From IMG/VR virus record IMGVR_UViG_3300046777_000866, positions 1 to 20,769 of that record: a DNA stretch of 20,769 bases. The stretch is one strand, 5' to 3'. The translations under genes were made by a program, and so were the position numbers. The notes below the pieces were generated by a model. That model did no database searches. It saw nothing but the letters and a program-made list of their open reading frames with translations, and was not told the origin of the DNA. Shown piece after piece: positions 6,300 through 13,326 of the stretch; position 1 is the first letter of the stretch, and each line of letters opens with the position of its first letter. This DNA comes from a virus.

Positions 6300-9200
6300 T
6301 TAAGCTGGACATCCTGTTTGTCCTGTTGCTGTTATTGCAAATTGTGACCCACCTGGATCGGTTGTAAGTACATTACTAATATAGAATGTTGATACTCCAA
6401 TTGTAACCCTATCATTCAACGCAAAATCTCCTGCTGTATAAGCAATCGAATATGTTATTTGTGAAGTTACACAATTTGTTAATTCATACCAAACAGTTTG
6501 CAAGGTAGTTGTTGTAGTTGTACTTGTCGTTGTAGTTGTTGGCTTAGAAGCACAAGCTAATTCACAAGTATTATATGCTGGCAAAGTTAATATGTCTGCT
6601 GGACCTGGAGTTTGACCAGTGTCGGTAATCTTATAGACATAATTATTTGTAGACACTTCATTATAGAATCTATTAGGGATTACTACAGTTCCTATGTCGA
6701 ATTTAACTAATAGTCCTGTTGCTACAGGAGTAGTACAATCACCACACAAATATTGGTCAGCTAAATAGAAGTCATATGGCAACACTGTAGTCGTAGTTGT
6801 AGTTGTTGTGGTAGTTGTCGTATCTCCTGGACATCCAGTCAAACCAGTAGATGTAATCGCAAATTGTGATCCACCTGGATCAACTGTTAATACATCTGTT
6901 ATTTTAAATGTTGATGCCCCGATAGTTACTCTATCATTTAAAGCAAAATCTCCAGCTATATATGAAATAGAATAAGTTATTTGAGATGTTGTACAATTTG
7001 TCAACTCATACCAAACAGTTTGTAAAGTAGTTGTTGAAGTTGTTGTTGTGGTTGTTGTAGGCTGATTAGCACAAGCTAATTCACAAGTATTATACGCTGG
7101 ACTAACTAATATATATGCTATGCCTGGAGCTTGACCAGTATCGGTTATTTCATACACATAATTACTTCCACCTGATTCGTTATAAAATCTAGCTGGAATT
7201 ACAGTAGTTCCAGAAATAAATTTAACTAAAATCCCTGTAGCATATGGAGTCGTGCAATCGCCACATAAATATTGATTTGCCAAATAGTAATCATATGTAG
7301 GAGCTATTGTAGTAGTAGTCGTTGTAGTAGTAGTTGTCGTTGTGGTAGTAGTAGTTGTCGTTGTGGTAGTCGTAGTTCCTGCGGCTTGTGTAATATTAAT
7401 TGTATACGTTGTATTATCGCATCCACGAACCGTAACACTAGTAGCACGATATGCACCAGGATATGGATTAGCCTCTACTTCAACTTGAATAGTTTGGCTT
7501 GTATTTCCGAATCTAGTTGGGATAGTTATCCAATCAACAGTTGGCTCAGAAATATACCACTCCGCATTTGAGGTAATAATAATATTAAATGTACTAGCAG
7601 ATTGTGTAGCATTTATAGAAGTTGTACTAACATTAAAAATACACTCCTTAACTTTCGTATCATTGCCCGATAAAATATAATGTTCAAAATAAGGGTCCAT
7701 CATTCCTAACTTCTGTGTATTAACATCTAAGTTAGCCTTGAACCAGTTCTTCATTCCAAGTGATGAAATTTCAAATAGTCCATTACCACCAAGTTTCATT
7801 ACAGCCCCTCTTCTTGTGTCGGTAAAGAATAATGTATCACCCCAACGAGTAAAGCTCTCAGGATTCAAACTAATACCATATTCACCAGTATATGCAATTT
7901 GAGTACCTAGTACCTCTGGAATAGAAGCAATAGTACCCCCACCAACTGAGTCGCTTAATAAGTTTTTGCCATATAAAACTTTTGAAACTTTATTTTCTTG
8001 GAATACAACCAAGTCAGTATCTCTTGCATGCAACTTTTGAATAGATCCAAAAAATCTATCTAAGTATTTAAAGTTGCCCTGAGATAAATTAAATTCATTT
8101 AATCTATTAATTGCACTAACCTGAGTATAAATACCACTATAAGTTAATGCTTGTACTAATGTTTGTTGCTCGTATCCTTCAACCGTCGCATTAGCCCTTG
8201 GGCTATATTGCATAGTTGCTGCATTGAAATCATCTTTAATACGGTAGCTTTCAATACCATTCCCAAATGCAAACGCATTAAAATCTTTATTTGGATATGC
8301 TATGGTAGAATAGTTTAACTTAACAACACCATTAGTACCAGAAGTTTGATTAGTAAAGTTTGTTTGATGATACCCCCCAACAATTGGAAAAGTTTTTGAT
8401 AACTCATAATAAATATCTTGGCTATTTTGAACACCTTCTGTTTCAAAATAAATTGGACTCTCAACTATCTTCAAATCAAATGAACAAACTAAAAAATCAC
8501 CACTACCAGCAAATTCTGTATTCATATACATGAACATTGGAAATGCTAATGTAGTAGGAGATATAGAAGTACCTTGACTTATTTGAGCAAATCCAGTACC
8601 TTGAACATAATTTTCTCCTCGCCTAAAAGTTATTCTTTTTGCTCTTATTTGTCCATTAGCTGAATTAAACTGATTCCAAGTATTATAAATTTGATCTTCA
8701 TAAAACCATTCTTCTATATTGCTATATGTGCTACTAGAAACAAATGATTGTATAATATCCGTATTAGCTCCACCAGTTTCTTTATAAGTAAAAGTTAGAA
8801 TAGATCCAGCAGTAATAGGTTCGAATGTGTTATTCCAATTAGGCCCAGTAAAAAAAGCCCACATTTGATTGATAGCACAAATCTGACCACCATTAGGATT
8901 TTCACCAGTAGCATTACTAGTACGGCAATTTATTACCCAATAGTTACCTAATTGATGACCTGTTGTAGCAGCAAACTTAACACTACAACTATTACCATCA
9001 TATGATAATGTTATACTACTAGATGTAATTGGGTTGTTTTGGCTAACTAATGTTTTATATAATCCATTATATGTAACATATACCTTATATGTATCAACTA
9101 CACCAACATGATCTATTTCAACATAAAATCTAGCATCATTTGATCCTGTATAAGCATTTGATGCTTGAACACTTAAATCATTTAATCCTTGCCCATAAAA

Positions 9201-10868
9201 TATTGAGTTTTCTGCTACATTAAATCTATTCGAAACAGGCACTTCACTCCATGTAGCAAATGTAGCACCATCAGAAGTACCTTGATATAAAGATATGTCA
9301 GGTAAAACAGATGAATCTATTTTTATTTTAAAATAAATCCCAGCAGGTTGAACTTCACTGTTATTTAAAAAATTTGCTGATTTTGATACAATATCTAATA
9401 CTTTATACTGAGTATCTGTATTACTTGTTGGTGACTTTAAATATATGTAATCTCCAGTAGTTATTTTATCTTGGTCAGCTTGATTAATTAAAAACCATCT
9501 AAATTGACCATCACTAAAATATATTAAAGGAAATAAATTATAATAATCTCCTCTATTTTGTTTTATTACAAATCTATAACTAGTTGCAAAACATGGTGGC
9601 TTATATCCTTTATCAATTGTTACAACTAAATCATTTGACTTTGTCGCATCAGAAGGACTAATGAATTTTGTATTTGAGTGCAAGTTAGTATCTGTAGGAA
9701 CAATTACCGTAGATGATCTACCATAATCATCAAGATAAATAATACCAACTTCGTAATCCCTGTTACTTTTAAACGTAGGCATAGGGACATTCCCAGCTAT
9801 TGCTGTAGATTCGTAATCTAAAGAAAATTTTGGATTTATTACATTTCCATCACAATCTATTAAATTATAAAATTGCGTATAATTTCCGTACACTAACCTG
9901 CTTCCAATTAAATCTTGAGCCTTAGCCTTCAAAGGAACATTGTCAAATGTCCTGGCAATTTGTTCGGCTGGCAATACAGTATAAACCTTACTATTATTAA
10001 ATAGATATGATTCGTTAGTATTATCTGAATAACCAAGTAATGATTTGTCTAAGTTATCAATAATGTATGCATTTAGATTTAATGTATCTCTAAACACTAA
10101 TTGAATCTCTTTTACATTTGGTCCACCTGTATTAAACCCAATTGTAGCAGTATTGAAATCATTGACCATGGAAACGTTTTCTGAAACGCCATAATCATAT
10201 TTGAAATTCTCAGGATAAAAAGCTACAGGAGAGAATGGTGACAAAGCACTGTACTCATTATCTAAATATTTGTATCTATAAGCAAAATAGAGAAATCGAT
10301 CTTTTAAATTATTTGTTTCTCCAACTGTACTTAATGTAATTGAGGGAGATGAAATAGGAGGTTTCATTATTAAATTAATGTCAGCCTCAGTAAATCCATC
10401 TACAGCATAATTCTTACATCTCTCGATGTTTATTTTTCTTGGAGGATTATAATTATCCGTCCAAAATAAAAGTCCATTTAAATAATTTATTCCTGTTACA
10501 ATATATTGCTTGTTAAAATTAAGCAATGATGGTGTAGTAGGTGTTAACTTTGATGCTTTTAAAACTACTGTAGTAATATCTTCTGCCTCATTGTATTCAT
10601 AAATGGCATCACATTCATCAGCGGCTACAAGCCAGTAAATGATATTATGTGCTTCATTCGATAACGCACCAATACATGTGGCATTAGTCAATCCGATTGA
10701 CGCATTCATTTGAATGTTTCCCAAATAATTTTGAGCAACACCCTCATGAGATCCTTCGGAATCTAACACAACCATGTTCAACGCATCACGGTATTGACCA
10801 TCAGGAAGAAAATGGGGGTCTGTGTCCTTGTTCATAACCCCCTTTAAAAAATTTCTTTGTAATTCCAT
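6300..10868 (-). CDS. Giant tail (stabilization-type) protein with BACON-like domain and Thr-tract modular C-terminus
   Basis: This 1522-residue protein starts MELQRNFLKGVMNKDTDPHF. Residues 1 to about 1070 match the large tail 'stabilization' protein type of crAss-like and related Bacteroidetes phages (LPDGQYRDALN near the start; FQENKVSKVLYG and GGNGLFEISSLGMKNWF near the end). Residues about 1072-1161 form a BACON-like domain: Ile/Val-rich strands, SNAEWYISEPTVDWITIP, VEVEANPYPGAYRATSVTV and TINITQ. Then follow Thr23 (1165-1187), module A (1188-1270), a Thr/Ser tract (1271-1281), module B (1282-1349), Thr12 (1350-1361), A' (1362-1443), a Thr/Ser tract (1444-1455) and B' (1456-1522). A modules have four Cys (YLCGDC, NTCELAC); B modules have two. 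I infer a surface-exposed, stalk-and-bead adhesive extension on a tail component. The ATG overlaps the upstream stop (TAATG). Confidence 0.9.
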   Translation of the reverse strand: MELQRNFLKGVMNKDTDPHFLPDGQYRDALNMVVLDSEGSHEGVAQNYLGNIQMNASIGLTNATCIGALSNEAHNIIYWLVAADECDAIYEYNEAEDITTVVLKASKLTPTTPSLLNFNKQYIVTGINYLNGLLFWTDNYNPPRKINIERCKNYAVDGFTEADINLIMKPPISSPSITLSTVGETNNLKDRFLYFAYRYKYLDNEYSALSPFSPVAFYPENFKYDYGVSENVSMVNDFNTATIGFNTGGPNVKEIQLVFRDTLNLNAYIIDNLDKSLLGYSDNTNESYLFNNSKVYTVLPAEQIARTFDNVPLKAKAQDLIGSRLVYGNYTQFYNLIDCDGNVINPKFSLDYESTAIAGNVPMPTFKSNRDYEVGIIYLDDYGRSSTVIVPTDTNLHSNTKFISPSDATKSNDLVVTIDKGYKPPCFATSYRFVIKQNRGDYYNLFPLIYFSDGQFRWFLINQADQDKITTGDYIYLKSPTSNTDTQYKVLDIVSKSANFLNNSEVQPAGIYFKIKIDSSVLPDISLYQGTSDGATFATWSEVPVSNRFNVAENSIFYGQGLNDLSVQASNAYTGSNDARFYVEIDHVGVVDTYKVYVTYNGLYKTLVSQNNPITSSSITLSYDGNSCSVKFAATTGHQLGNYWVINCRTSNATGENPNGGQICAINQMWAFFTGPNWNNTFEPITAGSILTFTYKETGGANTDIIQSFVSSSTYSNIEEWFYEDQIYNTWNQFNSANGQIRAKRITFRRGENYVQGTGFAQISQGTSISPTTLAFPMFMYMNTEFAGSGDFLVCSFDLKIVESPIYFETEGVQNSQDIYYELSKTFPIVGGYHQTNFTNQTSGTNGVVKLNYSTIAYPNKDFNAFAFGNGIESYRIKDDFNAATMQYSPRANATVEGYEQQTLVQALTYSGIYTQVSAINRLNEFNLSQGNFKYLDRFFGSIQKLHARDTDLVVFQENKVSKVLYGKNLLSDSVGGGTIASIPEVLGTQIAYTGEYGISLNPESFTRWGDTLFFTDTRRGAVMKLGGNGLFEISSLGMKNWFKANLDVNTQKLGMMDPYFEHYILSGNDTKVKECIFNVSTTSINATQSASTFNIIITSNAEWYISEPTVDWITIPTRFGNTSQTIQVEVEANPYPGAYRATSVTVRGCDNTTYTINITQAAGTTTTTTTTTTTTTTTTTTTTTTTIAPTYDYYLANQYLCGDCTTPYATGILVKFISGTTVIPARFYNESGGSNYVYEITDTGQAPGIAYILVSPAYNTCELACANQPTTTTTTTSTTTLQTVWYELTNCTTSQITYSISYIAGDFALNDRVTIGASTFKITDVLTVDPGGSQFAITSTGLTGCPGDTTTTTTTTTTTTVLPYDFYLADQYLCGDCTTPVATGLLVKFDIGTVVIPNRFYNEVSTNNYVYKITDTGQTPGPADILTLPAYNTCELACASKPTTTTTSTTTTTTLQTVWYELTNCVTSQITYSIAYTAGDFALNDRVTIGVSTFYISNVLTTDPGGSQFAITATGQTGCPA
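6504..6539 (-). repeat. Threonine tract 4 (11 Thr, 1 Ser)
   Basis: Twelve consecutive codons are ACN except one AGT serine, and they link modules A' and B' of the tail protein. ACA, ACC, ACG and ACT all occur, so the amino acid is conserved while the bases vary. Confidence 0.9.
6786..6821 (-). repeat. Threonine tract 3 (12 Thr)
   Basis: Twelve uninterrupted ACN codons separate module B from module A'. All four Thr codons are used, in a different order from the other tracts. Confidence 0.9.
7026..7058 (-). repeat. Threonine tract 2 (10 Thr, 1 Ser)
   Basis: Eleven codons, seven Thr, one Ser (TCA) and three Thr, link module A to module B. This is the counterpart of tract 4. Confidence 0.9.
7308..7376 (-). 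repeat. Threonine tract 1 (23 Thr) containing a perfect 21-nt tandem duplication
   Basis: Twenty-three consecutive ACN codons join the BACON-like domain to module A. Within it, 7324-7344 and 7345-7365 are identical 21-nt units in direct tandem, with degenerate partial copies on both sides. The period is seven codons, so gain or loss of a unit would keep the frame and change only stalk length. Confidence 0.93.
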
Positions 10869-11764
10869 TATTTAATCCACTGAGCTTGTTTTCTCAAATT
10901 CATTAATAGTCTGCCAGGATGCAAATTACTCAACCTTATTTTTGTGTTTCTAAAATTAGAAACCTTTTCTTTCTTTGCTCTATTAACAATATACTCTGGA
11001 ATGTTGGACTTATTGTTTAAAATAGCCCATTTGATATATGAGTAAAGATATTCCTCTGCTAGCTTAGGTATTGTTATTTGGCTATCATCAAGATTATATA
11101 ATCCATCAGAAATATATTCTAGGACTACAGATCTTCCACCCACACCAGAACTAAAATTAATGACTCCTGCCGCCTTATTTACTCTAAAGGTAGGGTTTGT
11201 ATTAGCTATCTCTGTATTAAGCCCGTAGCGAGCACCGTAGTTATAATTGAAATACCACAATCCATCTACAAACCATCCCATTTGATTATTGTATGGGCAA
11301 ATTCTCATAGTAGCACCATCAATTCTTGATCGGTCTAACTTAGATGTACCAATCAAAGCATTCCCTTGGTCGTCAAATAAAATGTTGTATAAATCATCTT
11401 GTAAAAATTCAACAGCACTATTCGCCTGCACATTCTCATACATCGGATATAAAACACCACCAAAAAATAATGATACCCTTACGTAATTAACATAATCAGG
11501 AGGCAATACAAATTGCAATGTATCAGCAACATCAAGCTCTAAAACATTAACTACTCTATTCCCATCAAAGTTTAATTCTTGAAATCCTCTCTTTGCATGG
11601 AATAAAACCTTATAACGATTGACATTATTTAATAACTCTCCATCATCTTGATACATCAACATGAAATTATTAACAACATCAGCTAAGGTTGTGTTCTGAT
11701 ATGTGCCCCAATTTTTATCAGTAGGTGTGACCCCACCATTGGTGTAATATTCTTCTTGAGTCAT
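10868..11764 (-). CDS. Connector/tail ring-type structural protein (298 aa)
   Basis: The 298-residue protein starts MTQEEYYTNGGVTPTDKNWG. An N-terminal helical part is followed by beta-rich middle segments (LELDVADTLQFVLPPDYVNYVRVSLF). The C-terminal helical part has LAEEYLYSYIKWAILNNKSNI and a basic tail ending RNTKIRLSNLHPGRLLMNLRKQAQWIK. This layout and its position right before the giant tail protein fit the ring or head-tail connector proteins stacked below the portal in crAss-like phages. The exact ring number cannot be assigned from sequence alone. Its ATG overlaps the stop of the preceding connector gene by one base (TAATG), and its own stop overlaps the next ATG the same way, so the three are translationally coupled. 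Confidence 0.85.
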   Translation of the reverse strand: MTQEEYYTNGGVTPTDKNWGTYQNTTLADVVNNFMLMYQDDGELLNNVNRYKVLFHAKRGFQELNFDGNRVVNVLELDVADTLQFVLPPDYVNYVRVSLFFGGVLYPMYENVQANSAVEFLQDDLYNILFDDQGNALIGTSKLDRSRIDGATMRICPYNNQMGWFVDGLWYFNYNYGARYGLNTEIANTNPTFRVNKAAGVINFSSGVGGRSVVLEYISDGLYNLDDSQITIPKLAEEYLYSYIKWAILNNKSNIPEYIVNRAKKEKVSNFRNTKIRLSNLHPGRLLMNLRKQAQWIK

Positions 11765-12456
11765 TATTGTGCTATTTGATAGTCATAAGTTTCTTCTTGC
11801 TTAGCAACTGCTACCACCTCTTGCTCTCTGATGCTTATACCTGCATATTGGCAAATCTTTAATACTAATTGTGGGAAATCAGCCGTGCTTAATTCGAAAT
11901 CTTGATAGTCACTTGCTGATTGATTAAATACGGGGCTACCATTCACCATTGTATATGTCCATTTCGGATCAGCAGGATATCTTAAATAAAATATCTCTAC
12001 ATTGTCTGTAATAGTAGCAGGATAAACACGTAGTTGGCTTCCCTGCATCACATAAGATGGATATAATTCTGTAGGTGCTGTTAAGTTGCTATTTAATAAA
12101 TAATATAATTTCTCTTGATTAATGTGCTGAATTTCTTTTCCATTATAATACAAAACATTTAACAAATAAAAATCTGTTGGCAAATCAAATTTTGAATCCC
12201 CAGTATTATAGGTTAAGTCCTCATTCTTAGAAAAAAAATCTAATGTCTGGTCAATCTGTTTAGTTACATCAGAATATCCCCCAGTCTCAATGCCTTTAAT
12301 ATCTGATATTTTAGCCTTTTTAAAGTCTGTTGCATATTGATCAAATATCTCTAATTGACTTTGTTTTGCAAAGCTATTAAACTGCTCAGGGGTAATGTAG
12401 CCTTCGTTATTCTTATTCAGAATAGACATGACCGTGTTTCTCACAGAGTTTATCAT
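11764..12456 (-). CDS. Connector/tail ring-type structural protein (230 aa)
   Basis: I place the start at ATG 12456, giving MINSVRNTVMSILNKNNEGY. An in-frame ATG at 12504 would add 16 residues, but it lies inside the loop of a terminator hairpin and upstream of a promoter-like box, so it is unlikely to be used. The protein has an N-terminal helical part (ITPEQFNSFAKQSQLEIF), a beta-rich middle (SKFDLPTDFYLLNVLYYNGKE, QGSQLRVYPATI, VEIFYLRYPADPKW) and a C-terminal helix (FPQLVLKICQYAGISIREQEV). The pattern resembles small head-tail connector or ring proteins of crAss-like and related phages. It is coupled to the next gene by a TAATG overlap. Confidence 0.85.
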   Translation of the reverse strand: MINSVRNTVMSILNKNNEGYITPEQFNSFAKQSQLEIFDQYATDFKKAKISDIKGIETGGYSDVTKQIDQTLDFFSKNEDLTYNTGDSKFDLPTDFYLLNVLYYNGKEIQHINQEKLYYLLNSNLTAPTELYPSYVMQGSQLRVYPATITDNVEIFYLRYPADPKWTYTMVNGSPVFNQSASDYQDFELSTADFPQLVLKICQYAGISIREQEVVAVAKQEETYDYQIAQ

Positions 12457-12478
12457 CTCATCGAAATTAATATTATTG

Positions 12479-12486
12479 CAAAGATA
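12479..12486 (-). promoter_or_regulatory. Candidate Bacteroidetes -7 box (TATCTTTG) for the connector/tail genes
   Basis: On the minus strand TATCTTTG fits TAnnTTTG and ends 22 nt before the ATG at 12456, immediately downstream of the terminator at 12489-12514. No convincing -33 TTG is at the usual spacing, because that region is occupied by the hairpin. It supports a new transcript starting here and the shorter gene start. Confidence 0.42.
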
Positions 12487-12488
12487 AT

Positions 12489-12514
12489 AAAAAAGGGGCA
12501 ACATCTGTGCCCCT
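12489..12514 (-). terminator. Intrinsic terminator after the 248-residue gene
   Basis: On the minus strand AGGGGCA pairs with TGCCCCT (7 bp) around a 7-nt loop, followed by six Ts. It begins 4 nt after the stop codon of the 248-residue gene. The distal in-frame ATG of the next gene (12504) falls in the loop. Confidence 0.85.
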
Positions 12515-12518
12515 CTTC

Positions 12519-13265
12519 TTATAACCCCTTATCGAGAATCTTATAAATCTCAATTCCATCATCACTCTGAAGGAATGAGGCAAGTACATCAATTGGGTCT
12601 GAGCCAAATGGGATACCCATTAATTTCTTTTTATTGTCTGGCAAGTTGTAATAAATATCTCTCTTCTGATTTTTCAATACAAAAATATTCTCAGCTAATG
12701 CTCTTGCAGCAATATTTCTAAGTCTTAACTCTGGGTCATTAACCAAGTCAATAAATTTAGATGCATTACGTTTAGCAAAAACGATAATATCACGTTTTAA
12801 TTCCTCAGAAGTAAGTTTATCTACTCTGTTGCCTAATAAAATTCTACCGACAGCTTCTCTAGTATTAATATCTAGACCTCTAGCTATCATTTGTGCTTCA
12901 AACTCTAAGTCTAATTTATCTAATTCATCAGAAGCATCTTTTACTGTATCGAACTCTTCGAATATCGATCCATTGTCTGGATGTAATGCTAAGAATTGTT
13001 GTAATACAAAATTATTTCTAGGCACACTTAAGATACCATCCTCAAAAATAATTGGTTCTAAAATAAAATTACCATCTTGTTCATCCTCGAAAGGAGACTT
13101 TTGGTTTCTTGCGTAACGTAAAGTACGGTTGATTTTTTTCTCTTCATCAAAATACAACAAAGGTTTGTTTCTTGTATTTCTGCTTGATAGCATGAAGCTA
13201 ATTGGGAATGTTTTTCTTTTAAGGACGTAGACACGGTCCTTTACTTCCATTTTTTTGATTTCCAT
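12519..13265 (-). CDS. Conserved phage protein of the head module (248 aa), function unknown
   Basis: The 248-residue protein starts MEIKKMEVKDRVYVLKRKTF; a second ATG five codons later is also possible. The N-terminal part is basic and beta-like. Next comes RTLRYARNQKSPFEDEQDGN and a strand-turn block (LEPIIFEDGILSVPRNNFVL). From about residue 100 it is mostly charged helices (DELDKLDLEFEAQMIARGLD, LTSEELKRDIIVFAKRNASK). I remember proteins of this pattern in other phages near capsid genes, but know no assigned function. It is flanked by terminators on both sides and preceded by its own TAnnTTTG box, so it may be a single-gene transcription unit expressed differently from the capsid. Head completion, decoration or regulation are all possible. 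Confidence 0.85.
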   Translation of the reverse strand: MEIKKMEVKDRVYVLKRKTFPISFMLSSRNTRNKPLLYFDEEKKINRTLRYARNQKSPFEDEQDGNFILEPIIFEDGILSVPRNNFVLQQFLALHPDNGSIFEEFDTVKDASDELDKLDLEFEAQMIARGLDINTREAVGRILLGNRVDKLTSEELKRDIIVFAKRNASKFIDLVNDPELRLRNIAARALAENIFVLKNQKRDIYYNLPDNKKKLMGIPFGSDPIDVLASFLQSDDGIEIYKILDKGL

Positions 13266-13285
13266 TTTATTAAAATTTTAAATAA

Positions 13286-13293
13286 CAAAAATA
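13286..13293 (-). promoter_or_regulatory. Candidate Bacteroidetes -7 box (TATTTTTG) for the 248-residue gene
   Basis: TATTTTTG on the minus strand fits TAnnTTTG and ends exactly 20 nt before the ATG at 13265, directly after the capsid terminator and overlapping its T-rich tail. No -33 element is clear. The equal spacing at the scaffold gene and near-equal spacing at the 230-residue gene supports it. Confidence 0.4.
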
Positions 13294-13317
13294 TAAAAGT
13301 GGGGGCGAACCCCCACT
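13291..13317 (-). terminator. Strong intrinsic terminator after the major capsid gene
   Basis: On the minus strand AGTGGGGG pairs with CCCCCACT (8 bp, perfect) around a TTCG (UUCG) tetraloop, followed by TTTATATTTTT. It begins 9 nt after the capsid TAG stop. Stable UUCG loops are typical of efficient terminators and 3'-end-protecting hairpins, as expected after a highly expressed capsid gene. Confidence 0.92.
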
Positions 13318-13326
13318 CTTAATTTA

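Larger units (their letters stand above)
6303..7307 (-). repeat. Two-copy A-B module duplication in the tail protein gene
   Basis: The segment 6822-7307 (modules A and B with their inner Thr tract) is repeated as 6303-6785 (A' and B'). A and A' share YLCGDCTTP, RFYNE, YVY, ITDTGQ, PAYNTCELACA. B and B' share LQTVWYELTNC, TSQITYSI, AGDFALNDRVTIG, DPGGSQFAIT and TGCP, differing at roughly ten of 67 residues by my count. The nucleotide copies are clearly similar but not identical, so this is an established duplication and not an assembly artefact. Confidence 0.92.

Noticed and set aside
6303-7376. Diversity-generating retroelement target at the tail protein C-terminus
   Set aside because: No reverse transcriptase or template repeat is in the window, and the differences between module copies are not concentrated at adenine-derived positions as far as I can see.
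7308-7376. CRISPR-like or regulatory repeat array
   Set aside because: The repeat is in-frame Thr coding with no spacers and belongs to the tail protein gene.
7272-7571. Plus-strand 99-codon open frame rich in Cys, Ser and Arg
   Set aside because: It is the antisense of the Thr tract and BACON-like region; the Ser/Cys/Arg runs are just reversed ACN codons. No leader or homology supports it.
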